Of a DNA stretch of 12,142 nt, positions 6,525 to 12,142 are shown piece after piece. The notes under the pieces are model-generated. The model was not told the origin of the DNA and did not search any database. It saw nothing but the letters and a program-made list of their open reading frames with translations. This DNA is from Cephalothrix simula (taxonomy: Eukaryota; Nemertea; Palaeonemertea; Archinemertea; Cephalotrichidae), in contig JAXIUW010189847.1 in assembly GCA_035591015.1 (NCBI GenBank), positions 1 through 12,142 of the forward strand, written 5' to 3'. How positions within the stretch are numbered: the stretch's first letter is position 1; the number at the start of each line of letters is the position of its first letter. The position numbers were made by a program, and so were the translations under genes.

Positions 6525-7787
6525 TTAGCTTGCCGAGGCTTGGCGTGCGGGAGCCTCATTCTCAGTTGAGCGAATGACGATCGGTTCACTGCCTTTGGTG
6601 ATGACTTCTTCAGTTATGATGCACTTTTTAACGCCACTGATGGTTGGAATTTGGTACATCACTTCAAGCATTATTTTTTCCATGATGGCTCGCAAGCCAC
6701 GTGCGCCGGTTTGGCGTTTTATGGTTTCATCTACCAAGGCTTCAATGGCATTGTCTTTAATTTCTAGCTCAATTTCATCAAACTCAAACAGCTTTTGGTA
6801 TTGCTTAAGCAGTGCGTTTTTGGGCTGCGTAAGAATCTGAATAAGCTCATCCTTAGAAAGCTCATTAAGTGTAGCAACCACCGGTATACGGCCAACAAAT
6901 TCTGGTATAAGCCCGTATTTGATGAGGTCTTCAGGCTCTACTTTATTAATTAAAGAGGCTGATTTTAAGCCTTCATGCGCTGTTCCGAAACCTATTGAAC
7001 GCTTGCCCACACGGCTTCTGATAATGCCATCTAAGCCAATAAAGGCACCTCCGCAAATAAACAGTATATTACTAGTGTCTACCTGCAAAAACTCTTGCTG
7101 AGGATGCTTGCGCCCGCCTTGGGGCGGTATATTGGCTACAGTACCTTCAATCAGTTTCAGCAAGGCTTGCTGAACACCCTCGCCAGATACATCACGTGTA
7201 ATTGATACATTTTCGTTACGGCAGGCAACTTTATCAATCTCATCAATATATACTATGCCACGCTGGGCGAGCTCTATGTCGTAGTCGGCATTTTGAATTA
7301 GCTTGAGGATAATGTTCTCAACGTCTTCACCAACATAGCCGGCTTCGGTTAAAGTGGTTGCATCAGCCATGGCAAAGGGCACATTCAGCAACTTAGCCAA
7401 AGTTTGAGCCAGCAGAGTTTTACCCGTTCCCGTAGAGCCAATCATTAGGATATTGCTCTTTTGAACCTCTACGTCATCATCATTGTTCTTAGACATGTGC
7501 ATGCGTTTATAATGATTGTACACCGAGACCGCAAGCACCTTTTTAGCGTGCTCTTGACCTACCACATAGCCTGAGATGATGTTGTAGATTTCACTAGGAA
7601 TAAGGTTTCTGATGTCATCGCTCTTTTTTTGTTCGCGATTCCATTCATCCTTCATAATATCGTTGCACAGCCCTACACACTCATTACAAATGTAAACGGT
7701 AGGCCCCGCAATAATCTTCTTAACATCGTTTTGAGTTTTACCGCAAAAAGAACAGCGCAGTATTTCTGTACCGGTTTGGTCGCTCAT
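6525..7787 (-). CDS. clpX: ATP-dependent Clp protease ATP-binding subunit ClpX
   Basis: ClpX is the hexameric AAA+ unfoldase that recognises tagged substrates and feeds them to the ClpP peptidase in the cytoplasm. The 420-residue product has near-normal length (E. coli 424) and every expected element: the zinc-binding domain with C12, C15, C34 and C37; Walker A GSTGTGKT at 117-124; pore loop GYVG at 150-153; Walker B IVYIDEID at 178-185; RKH loop at 226-228; the ClpP-docking IGF tripeptide at 265-267; VGR with the arginine finger near R300; and sensor 2 GARGLR at 361-366. The intact IGF loop implies a ClpP partner, but clpP is not adjacent as it usually is. The upstream gene is instead an unrelated exported protein 83 bp away. 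A perfect -10 hexamer in that gap suggests its own promoter. No Shine-Dalgarno sequence precedes the ATG. Confidence 0.97.
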   Translation of the reverse strand: MSDQTGTEILRCSFCGKTQNDVKKIIAGPTVYICNECVGLCNDIMKDEWNREQKKSDDIRNLIPSEIYNIISGYVVGQEHAKKVLAVSVYNHYKRMHMSKNNDDDVEVQKSNILMIGSTGTGKTLLAQTLAKLLNVPFAMADATTLTEAGYVGEDVENIILKLIQNADYDIELAQRGIVYIDEIDKVACRNENVSITRDVSGEGVQQALLKLIEGTVANIPPQGGRKHPQQEFLQVDTSNILFICGGAFIGLDGIIRSRVGKRSIGFGTAHEGLKSASLINKVEPEDLIKYGLIPEFVGRIPVVATLNELSKDELIQILTQPKNALLKQYQKLFEFDEIELEIKDNAIEALVDETIKRQTGARGLRAIMEKIMLEVMYQIPTISGVKKCIITEEVITKGSEPIVIRSTENEAPARQASAS

Positions 7788-7830
7788 AGTTTATCGTAAT
7801 TATTTTCAGTACCGCATACGGCACCCTTGA

Positions 7831-7836
7831 ATTATA
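7831..7836 (-). promoter_or_regulatory. Consensus -10 element of a likely clpX promoter
   Basis: The minus strand reads TATAAT exactly, with TG directly before it. Transcription would begin near 7824, giving a leader of about 37 nt before the clpX ATG. No good -35 hexamer is present; TTGTGC at a 19-bp spacing is the nearest. The element lies in the 83-bp gap after the upstream gene, so clpX need not depend on read-through. Confidence 0.45.
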
Positions 7837-7870
7837 CACTATAATTATCTAGCATGCACAAGCAGGCACA

Positions 7871-8626
7871 CTAAAAGTATTTTTTGATTGATATCGTTGG
7901 TGCTATGACTAATATTGAGGTAGCAAATCCGCCTGTTTTTTGACTAACCATTTGTCCGTTTATACCTATTTCAGCTGATATGCTAACGGTCGGAAAACTA
8001 GGCAAAAACGCCTCTATACCCCCAAAAGCACCGTATGAAAATCCAAATCCGTCAGCAGTTTGCTTGCCGGTAATGTCATTAACCCACACAAAACCCAGTG
8101 ACCCGCCCACATAAATATCATAATTAGTATCACGATAAAGCACATAGCCACTACGAACATCTGTAGAGACCATACCGAATAGCTCTACTCCGTTGGCATC
8201 GCTTTTGATGGCACTAAGAACCACCTCTACCGGCCAGTGATCATTTACCCAATACTTAACCGCTACTCCGCCCTCACCGTAGTAAATGGCCTCATTGCCC
8301 TGAGTGGTAATGACTATTTTTTGGTTGTAGCCGATACCAATTTCATTTACTAGGTTGCGCTTGTCAAAATTAAAATCAACAAAGGTAACTTCTTCACGAT
8401 TGATGTTTAGAGTTCCATAACCCTTTTCTGATTCTATGGTGATTGAATTGGGATCCATGCTGATTATTTCACCCTCAATACTTTCACCAGTGGTTAAATA
8501 TACCGTCTCGGCATATACTGGTTTGTCGTCAAGAGCTGCTCCTATTAGTAATACGAGTATGAGCGCAGGCTTGGCAACATACTTTAATTTAATTAGAAGA
8601 AGGCTAGAAATATTTGTATCGGTCAA
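7871..8626 (-). CDS. Secreted, probably outer-membrane beta-barrel protein of unknown function
   Basis: I do not recognise a named family. The 251-residue product begins with a signal peptide: basic residues in LKYVAKP, hydrophobic ALILVLLIGAAL at 21-32 and a likely cleavage site after PVYA (residue 39). Residues 40-83 (ETVYLTTGESIEGEI onward, then ITIES and LNINREEV) form short strands resembling a small Sm-like or SH3-like barrel. From about 90 on, alternating polar/hydrophobic strands with many Gly and aromatic residues run to the end, and the last residue is Phe, as in many outer-membrane barrels. The start is TTG at 8626, supported by AGAGGTT a few bases upstream, the only strong ribosome-binding site in the window. 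It is co-oriented with clpX, 83 bp upstream of it, and divergent from the pgpH-like gene. An alternative is a periplasmic all-beta protein. Export is well supported; function is unknown. Confidence 0.75.
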   Translation of the reverse strand: MTDTNISSLLLIKLKYVAKPALILVLLIGAALDDKPVYAETVYLTTGESIEGEIISMDPNSITIESEKGYGTLNINREEVTFVDFNFDKRNLVNEIGIGYNQKIVITTQGNEAIYYGEGGVAVKYWVNDHWPVEVVLSAIKSDANGVELFGMVSTDVRSGYVLYRDTNYDIYVGGSLGFVWVNDITGKQTADGFGFSYGAFGGIEAFLPSFPTVSISAEIGINGQMVSQKTGGFATSILVIAPTISIKKYF

Positions 8627-8630
8627 GTTT

Positions 8631-8637
8631 AACCTCT
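8631..8637 (-). promoter_or_regulatory. Strong Shine-Dalgarno sequence that fixes a TTG start
   Basis: The minus strand reads AGAGGTT, then AAAC, then TTG (8626-8624). The GAGG core sits six bases from the TTG, an ideal distance, so TTG is the probable start of the exported-protein gene. Confidence 0.7.
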
Positions 8638-8649
8638 AATTTGTGTGAT

Positions 8650-8661
8650 TAGCCATGGCTA
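8650..8661. promoter_or_regulatory. Perfect 12-bp palindrome in the divergent promoter region
   Basis: TAGCCATGGCTA is self-complementary over all 12 bases. It lies 24 bp upstream of the exported-protein gene start, between two divergent genes, where an operator would be expected. No regulator can be named. Confidence 0.3.
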
Positions 8662-8700
8662 GCTTTTATTGATACATGCGCACTAATATTCTGTAAGTAC

Positions 8701-8728
8701 TTGATACCGTGCCTGTATTAATGATAAA
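8701..8728 (+). promoter_or_regulatory. Candidate promoter of the pgpH-like gene
   Basis: TTGATA (8701-8706) and GATAAA (8723-8728) are spaced 16 bp apart, matching consensus at 5 and 4 of 6 positions. The transcript would carry a leader of about 75 nt that includes the hairpin at 8752-8766. Confidence 0.35.
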
Positions 8729-8751
8729 ACACAGCATGCTATTTTGCTTCT

Positions 8752-8771
8752 AGCATTGCTGATGCTTTTTT
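8752..8771 (+). terminator. Terminator-like hairpin in the leader of the pgpH-like gene
   Basis: AGCAT (8752-8756) pairs with ATGCT (8762-8766) around TGCTG, and the stem runs straight into six Ts (8766-8771). The stem is short and AT-rich, so termination would be inefficient. No upstream gene on this strand needs a terminator, so an attenuator in the pgpH leader is possible; chance is also possible. Confidence 0.3.
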
Positions 8772-8810
8772 GAGATGCAAATACTTAGCCAGCCTTGCCC
8801 TTGTTAGGAT

Positions 8811-11300
8811 ATGGAAAATAATTATTCAGCAAAAATCAGTTGGCAGTTGATCATTATATTGGTCATTTCTGCAGTTTTAATAACTGTGATGCTGGCTCCA
8901 AACTTATCTTTGGCACCCTTCCGCTACACCGAGGGCAGCATTATCACTCAAGATATTGTTATTAAAGAGAACGTAAGCGTTGAAGATGAAAAATCTACCC
9001 AATTAAAGCGTCAAGAAGCCGCACAAAGCGTGCCTCCAGTTTATGATTATGACCCCCGCTTACTGAGTAGTGCCACAGAGGCCATTCAAAATGCTTTCAA
9101 TGAGGCTCGTCAACGCCTTAGTGATGCAGAAAATAATCGCATAGAACTGCAAAAACAGATTAAAGCCCTATCTATTAGTCAAATAAATATTAATTCTAGT
9201 ATTTCAGCTGAACAGAAAGCTCTTAGCGAATTAGAAGAATTGCAACGTATCTACAGCGATAGGCTGGCTAATCTACAGGATGATCAAAAATCTATAACCT
9301 ATAGGAAACTGACCTTAGACATTAGAATTATTGACTATAAAATTAATCAAACCAACCGAGTTATTCAGCAATTAAGCACCCGTCTTGAACGCAACATAAA
9401 TGAATACCAAGCCGCACTTGATAATCAATTAAAAGATAATGGCGGTCTATCATTTTTGGCTGATTTTGAGTCGCTTTTAAGAGTTAATCTATCGCCCACA
9501 GAGTTTGAAACACTAGCTGCTGGCGGCTTTAGTCAGAGCCTAGAAGAAGATTTAATCAAACTAATGCAACTTGCGCTAACAATTTATATTGTTGCCGATG
9601 TAACTGAATTACAAGATATAACTCGCCTTAATATTTATAATTTAAGCTCTGAAGATTGGGCTGTTTTTGAAGACGTTCAAGCCATTATTAGCTTAGATAC
9701 CGCCATTGAAGAAGTTAATACGCTAACGGAAATTTTTGCTGATACTGGTCGCCGTGAGTTATTAGCCTCTATCGCTCAAAAGATGATTGCCCCCAATCTG
9801 ACCAAAAACACTAGCTCAACCGTTGAACTTCAAAATGAAGCCATGGCTTTAGTAACTCCGGTCTACTTTAACTTGAGCGTTGGTGATGTTATCGCCCGGG
9901 CTGGAACAACGGCTACCGCTCAGCAAGCCGAAATAATTCAGGCACTACGAGTTTACAACAACAAAAATCCAAAGTATCCACAGCTAATTGGAGTATTTTT
10001 GATTATTTCCGCTTGTCTGTTATTGACCTGCTATGTTCTGCGTTCTAACAAAGATGAGAGCAATGCTCGCCATCAAATATGGCTTTCAGTAATCGCCTTG
10101 GTAACCACTGTAGTCGTTGGTCAGGGCTTGCTGAGCTTTATGCCAGCCCTAGGCACTATTTATGGTTTTGAAGATAGCCTGAATTATAAATATGCTCTTC
10201 CCACCGCCCTAGGAGCCATGCTGGGCGGTATTTTGCTCAATAAGCGAGCTGCACTGTGGATTGCCTTCTGTAACTCGCTGTTTTTAGCCATTATGATGGG
10301 CAATAGCTTTTCTTTTTTCATTTACTGTGCGGCAGGCAGTGCCGTAGCGGCGCATCCTGTAGCCAACTATGAAACTCGCAATGCAATATGGTACCAAGGG
10401 TTGCGCTTGGCCGGCATCAATGTGTTGGTCGTGGCTGTTTTAGCCCTAATCAACTACCAAACCGTGCGTGCCGACATTGTCAGCGACCTGATGTTGAGCA
10501 TAGTCGGAGCCATTACCTCAACAGCCTTCACTGCCATTATTTCACCCATCCTAGAGCGTGTTTTTGGAATCACTACTAATATGCGTCTCTTAGAACTCTC
10601 TAATATGAACCATCCCGCTCTAAAAGACTTAGCCGCCAATGCCCCCGGAACTTATCAACATAGTTTGATGGTGGGTACGCTTGGCGAGGCCGTTGCTTCA
10701 CCCATCGGCGCACGATCATTGCTCGTACGGGTGGCGTCTTATTATCATGATTTGGGAAAAATGAACTGCCCCTACTACTTTGTTGAAAATCAGAACAACA
10801 AGAACCCTCATGATGAGTTACCGCCAGAAACTTCGGCTCAAATAATAATTGATCATGTTCAAGGCGGTGTAACCCGAGCTAATGAACATCGTTTGGGCGA
10901 AGACATCGTTGATATTATTGAGCAACACCATGGCACATCTTTAATTCGCTATTTCTACCACAGATCTCAAAAAACAGAGCCTGTAACAAATATAGAAGAC
11001 TATCGCTACCCCGGACCCAAGCCCCAAACCCGTGAAGCCGCCATTGTTATGCTTGCTGACATTACCGAAGCCTCCACACGCTCGCTAAGCGAGCCATCAG
11101 AGCAATCTATCAGCGATATGGTGAAAAAGGTTATTACTACAGCCTATACCGATGGCCAATTAGATGAATCAAGTCTTAAGCTGTCGGATTTGTCTTATAT
11201 TGAGAAAAGATTTATCAAAATTCTACTCAGTATTCACCACCAACGCATTAGCTATCCTGATCAAGATAGTGACGAAGAACTATCCAATGCTACTAATTGA
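8811..11300 (+). CDS. pgpH: 7TM-HD membrane protein, PgpH-type cyclic-di-AMP phosphodiesterase
   Basis: Members of this family (Listeria PgpH) hydrolyse c-di-AMP with a cytoplasmic HD domain controlled by an extracytoplasmic domain and a seven-helix membrane bundle. The 829-residue product has that layout: membrane anchor at about 12-29; extracytoplasmic 7TMR-HDED-like region at 31-390 with a helical, charged, coiled-coil-like part near 85-205; a cluster of hydrophobic segments between about 391 and 582; then the HD domain. Catalytic residues are present: H617 in TYQHSLM, H646-D647 in YYHDLGK, H682 in IIDHVQGG, H706-H707 in EQHHGTS and D750 in MLADITEAS. The flanking motifs APGTYQHSLM and PYYFVENQN are typical of the family. 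The ATG at 8811 directly follows an in-frame TAG; AGGA lies too close to serve as a normal ribosome-binding site. It overlaps ybeY by 14 bp, an arrangement also known in Firmicutes. The substrate is inferred from the family; no c-di-AMP synthase is in view. Confidence 0.9.
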   Translation: MENNYSAKISWQLIIILVISAVLITVMLAPNLSLAPFRYTEGSIITQDIVIKENVSVEDEKSTQLKRQEAAQSVPPVYDYDPRLLSSATEAIQNAFNEARQRLSDAENNRIELQKQIKALSISQININSSISAEQKALSELEELQRIYSDRLANLQDDQKSITYRKLTLDIRIIDYKINQTNRVIQQLSTRLERNINEYQAALDNQLKDNGGLSFLADFESLLRVNLSPTEFETLAAGGFSQSLEEDLIKLMQLALTIYIVADVTELQDITRLNIYNLSSEDWAVFEDVQAIISLDTAIEEVNTLTEIFADTGRRELLASIAQKMIAPNLTKNTSSTVELQNEAMALVTPVYFNLSVGDVIARAGTTATAQQAEIIQALRVYNNKNPKYPQLIGVFLIISACLLLTCYVLRSNKDESNARHQIWLSVIALVTTVVVGQGLLSFMPALGTIYGFEDSLNYKYALPTALGAMLGGILLNKRAALWIAFCNSLFLAIMMGNSFSFFIYCAAGSAVAAHPVANYETRNAIWYQGLRLAGINVLVVAVLALINYQTVRADIVSDLMLSIVGAITSTAFTAIISPILERVFGITTNMRLLELSNMNHPALKDLAANAPGTYQHSLMVGTLGEAVASPIGARSLLVRVASYYHDLGKMNCPYYFVENQNNKNPHDELPPETSAQIIIDHVQGGVTRANEHRLGEDIVDIIEQHHGTSLIRYFYHRSQKTEPVTNIEDYRYPGPKPQTREAAIVMLADITEASTRSLSEPSEQSISDMVKKVITTAYTDGQLDESSLKLSDLSYIEKRFIKILLSIHHQRISYPDQDSDEELSNATN

Positions 11301-11736
11301 GTCGCAATCGCTTGACCCAAGCATCAACCCCGCCCGCTATGACTGGATAATCAAAGCATTCATAAAACTGCTGGGCTTTAATGCTGGCTCCGTAACCCTG
11401 CTCATAGCCTCAGATGCCGAACTTAAAGAATTCAATCAAAAATTCCGCAAAAAAAATAAACCAACCGACATACTGTCATGGACATACACCCGCCATCTAA
11501 ACTACATAGAAGGCGACATCGCTGTATCTGCCGATGAAGTTTGCCGACAAGCCCTGCTCTACCAACGCCCCTTCTCTATCCAATTGATTAGACTGCTCGC
11601 CCACGGCTGCTCACACCTCGCCGGCTTTGACCACCAAAACCACTCAGATTATAAACTAATGCACCACACCGAACTAAAACTACTCCACTTCCTAAAACTA
11701 GGCCACCTCCTCTCTCCTCATAACCCCGCACCGTAA
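11287..11736 (+). CDS. ybeY: Endoribonuclease / rRNA maturation factor YbeY
   Basis: YbeY is a metal-dependent single-strand endoribonuclease involved in 16S rRNA 3'-end maturation and ribosome quality control. The 149-residue product (usual length 150-160) has NQKFRKKNKPTDILSW at 50-65, matching the family R-x-x-x-x-PTDVLSF block, then GDIAVSADEV at 77-86 and the zinc-site signature HGCSHLAGFDH at 106-116 with H106, H110 and H116. The usual second residue pair is HL, so CSHL is a small variation that keeps all three metal ligands. The ATG at 11287 is chosen although the frame is open from 11164, because family similarity begins there and it sits within the last codons of the pgpH-like gene (14-bp overlap), implying co-translation. 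Only a weak GAAG precedes it. Confidence 0.93.
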   Translation: MLLIESQSLDPSINPARYDWIIKAFIKLLGFNAGSVTLLIASDAELKEFNQKFRKKNKPTDILSWTYTRHLNYIEGDIAVSADEVCRQALLYQRPFSIQLIRLLAHGCSHLAGFDHQNHSDYKLMHHTELKLLHFLKLGHLLSPHNPAP

Positions 11737-11790
11737 AACAGCTCAAACCCAAACACACAACAATACTAAAGCTCTAACGCAGCTAGATGA

Positions 11791-12142
11791 TAGAGAACTG
11801 CACTATTCGGTTATGAAAGCAAGGTGATGTGACAAAATATTTAGTGTTAGGGGTTCCATCCCAGCAAGGCAATAGAGAATTGCCTTGCACCCATCTAAGT
11901 AAGCAAGGTTGTGCTACAAAGCGACTGACGTTAGGGGCTCTGCCCCGGCAAGGCAATAGAGAATTGCCTTGCACCCATGCAAGTAAGCAAGGTGATGCGA
12001 CAAAGCGTCTAGGGTTAGGGGCTCTGCCCCGGCAAGGCAATAGTAGAATTGCCTTGCACCCATGCAAGTAAGCAAGGTTGTGCTACAAAGCGACTGACGT
12101 TAGGGGCTCTGCCCCGGCAAGGCAATAGAGAATTGCCTTGCA
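11791..12142. repeat. 84-bp tandem repeat array with a perfect hairpin in each unit, running off the window
   Basis: Units repeat at 84, 84 and 85 bp. Each contains GCAAGGCAAT and ATTGCCTTGC as perfect 10-bp arms around a 5-6 nt loop, at 11864-11888, 11948-11972, 12032-12057 (one extra loop base) and 12117-12141. A second small hairpin, GGGGC-TCT-GCCCC, precedes three of them. In the later units CTTGCA-CCCA-TGCAAG offers an alternative pairing that competes with the main stem. The unit nearest ybeY (11791 onward) is the most diverged; the others are almost identical, as in recent expansion. Because 84 is a multiple of three, both strands stay open here, but these frames are only repeat translation. 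The array starts about 55 bp after ybeY, and its right end lies outside the window. Confidence 0.88.

Noticed and set aside
8806-8809. AGGA as the Shine-Dalgarno sequence of the pgpH-like gene
   Set aside because: It ends one base before the ATG, too close for normal pairing with 16S rRNA during initiation.
10388-10639. Short open frames on both strands inside the pgpH-like gene
   Set aside because: They are shadows of the membrane-domain coding sequence without features of their own; the same holds for small frames inside clpX, glnD, thiL and the exported-protein gene.
11164-11286. Longer ybeY N-terminus starting at ATG 11164
   Set aside because: The first 41 residues are read out of frame through the pgpH-like gene and have no YbeY similarity; the ATG at 11287 gives the normal length.
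11783-12071. Open frames on both strands with a 28-residue periodic protein (94 aa on minus, 80 aa on plus)
   Set aside because: The frames stay open only because the 84-bp repeat is a multiple of three. A one-base insertion at the third unit shifts the frame, no ribosome-binding site is seen, and the bases are better explained by conserved hairpins.

Overview
The window looks like ordinary chromosome from a Gram-negative bacterium. It carries seven protein genes and one tRNA gene, flanked on both sides by repeat-rich DNA. A GlnD-family protein, a proteobacterial-style ClpX and a predicted secreted beta-barrel protein ending in Phe point to Proteobacteria in the broad sense. A PgpH-type 7TM-HD protein overlapping ybeY is better known from Firmicutes, but also occurs in delta-type lineages. 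Base composition is moderate to AT-rich. Only one of the seven starts has a clear Shine-Dalgarno sequence, at least two starts appear to be TTG, and the tRNA has no encoded CCA. I cannot place the organism more precisely.

Layout, left to right. Positions 1-480 are non-coding, with two perfect 9-bp hairpins followed by a degenerate tandem array of roughly 51-59 bp units. hrcA (heat-shock repressor) lies on the minus strand at 491-1498, and tRNA-Pro(CGG) is head-to-head with it at 1531-1603. A 367-bp gap follows. Then come glnD (1971-5246) and thiL (5227-6213), overlapping on the plus strand. The convergent gap 6214-6524 holds a 12-bp duplication, a long imperfect inverted repeat and a possible clpX terminator. 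clpX (6525-7787) and a secreted outer-membrane-type protein of unknown function (7871-8626) are on the minus strand. A divergent promoter region follows, then the overlapping pair pgpH-like (8811-11300) and ybeY (11287-11736). The window ends inside an 84-bp tandem repeat array (from about 11791).

The genes cover quality control (HrcA, ClpX), nitrogen signalling (GlnD), thiamine diphosphate synthesis (ThiL), cyclic dinucleotide signalling (PgpH family) and rRNA/RNA maturation (YbeY). They do not form one pathway. Two points stand out. The GlnD-like protein keeps its nucleotidyltransferase motif but appears to have lost the metal-binding His/Asp residues of its HD (uridylyl-removing) domain. 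The two repeat arrays bounding the gene block share a related 25-bp hairpin-plus-tail module, suggesting one dispersed repeat family. I see no CRISPR array, transposase, prophage or defence gene.
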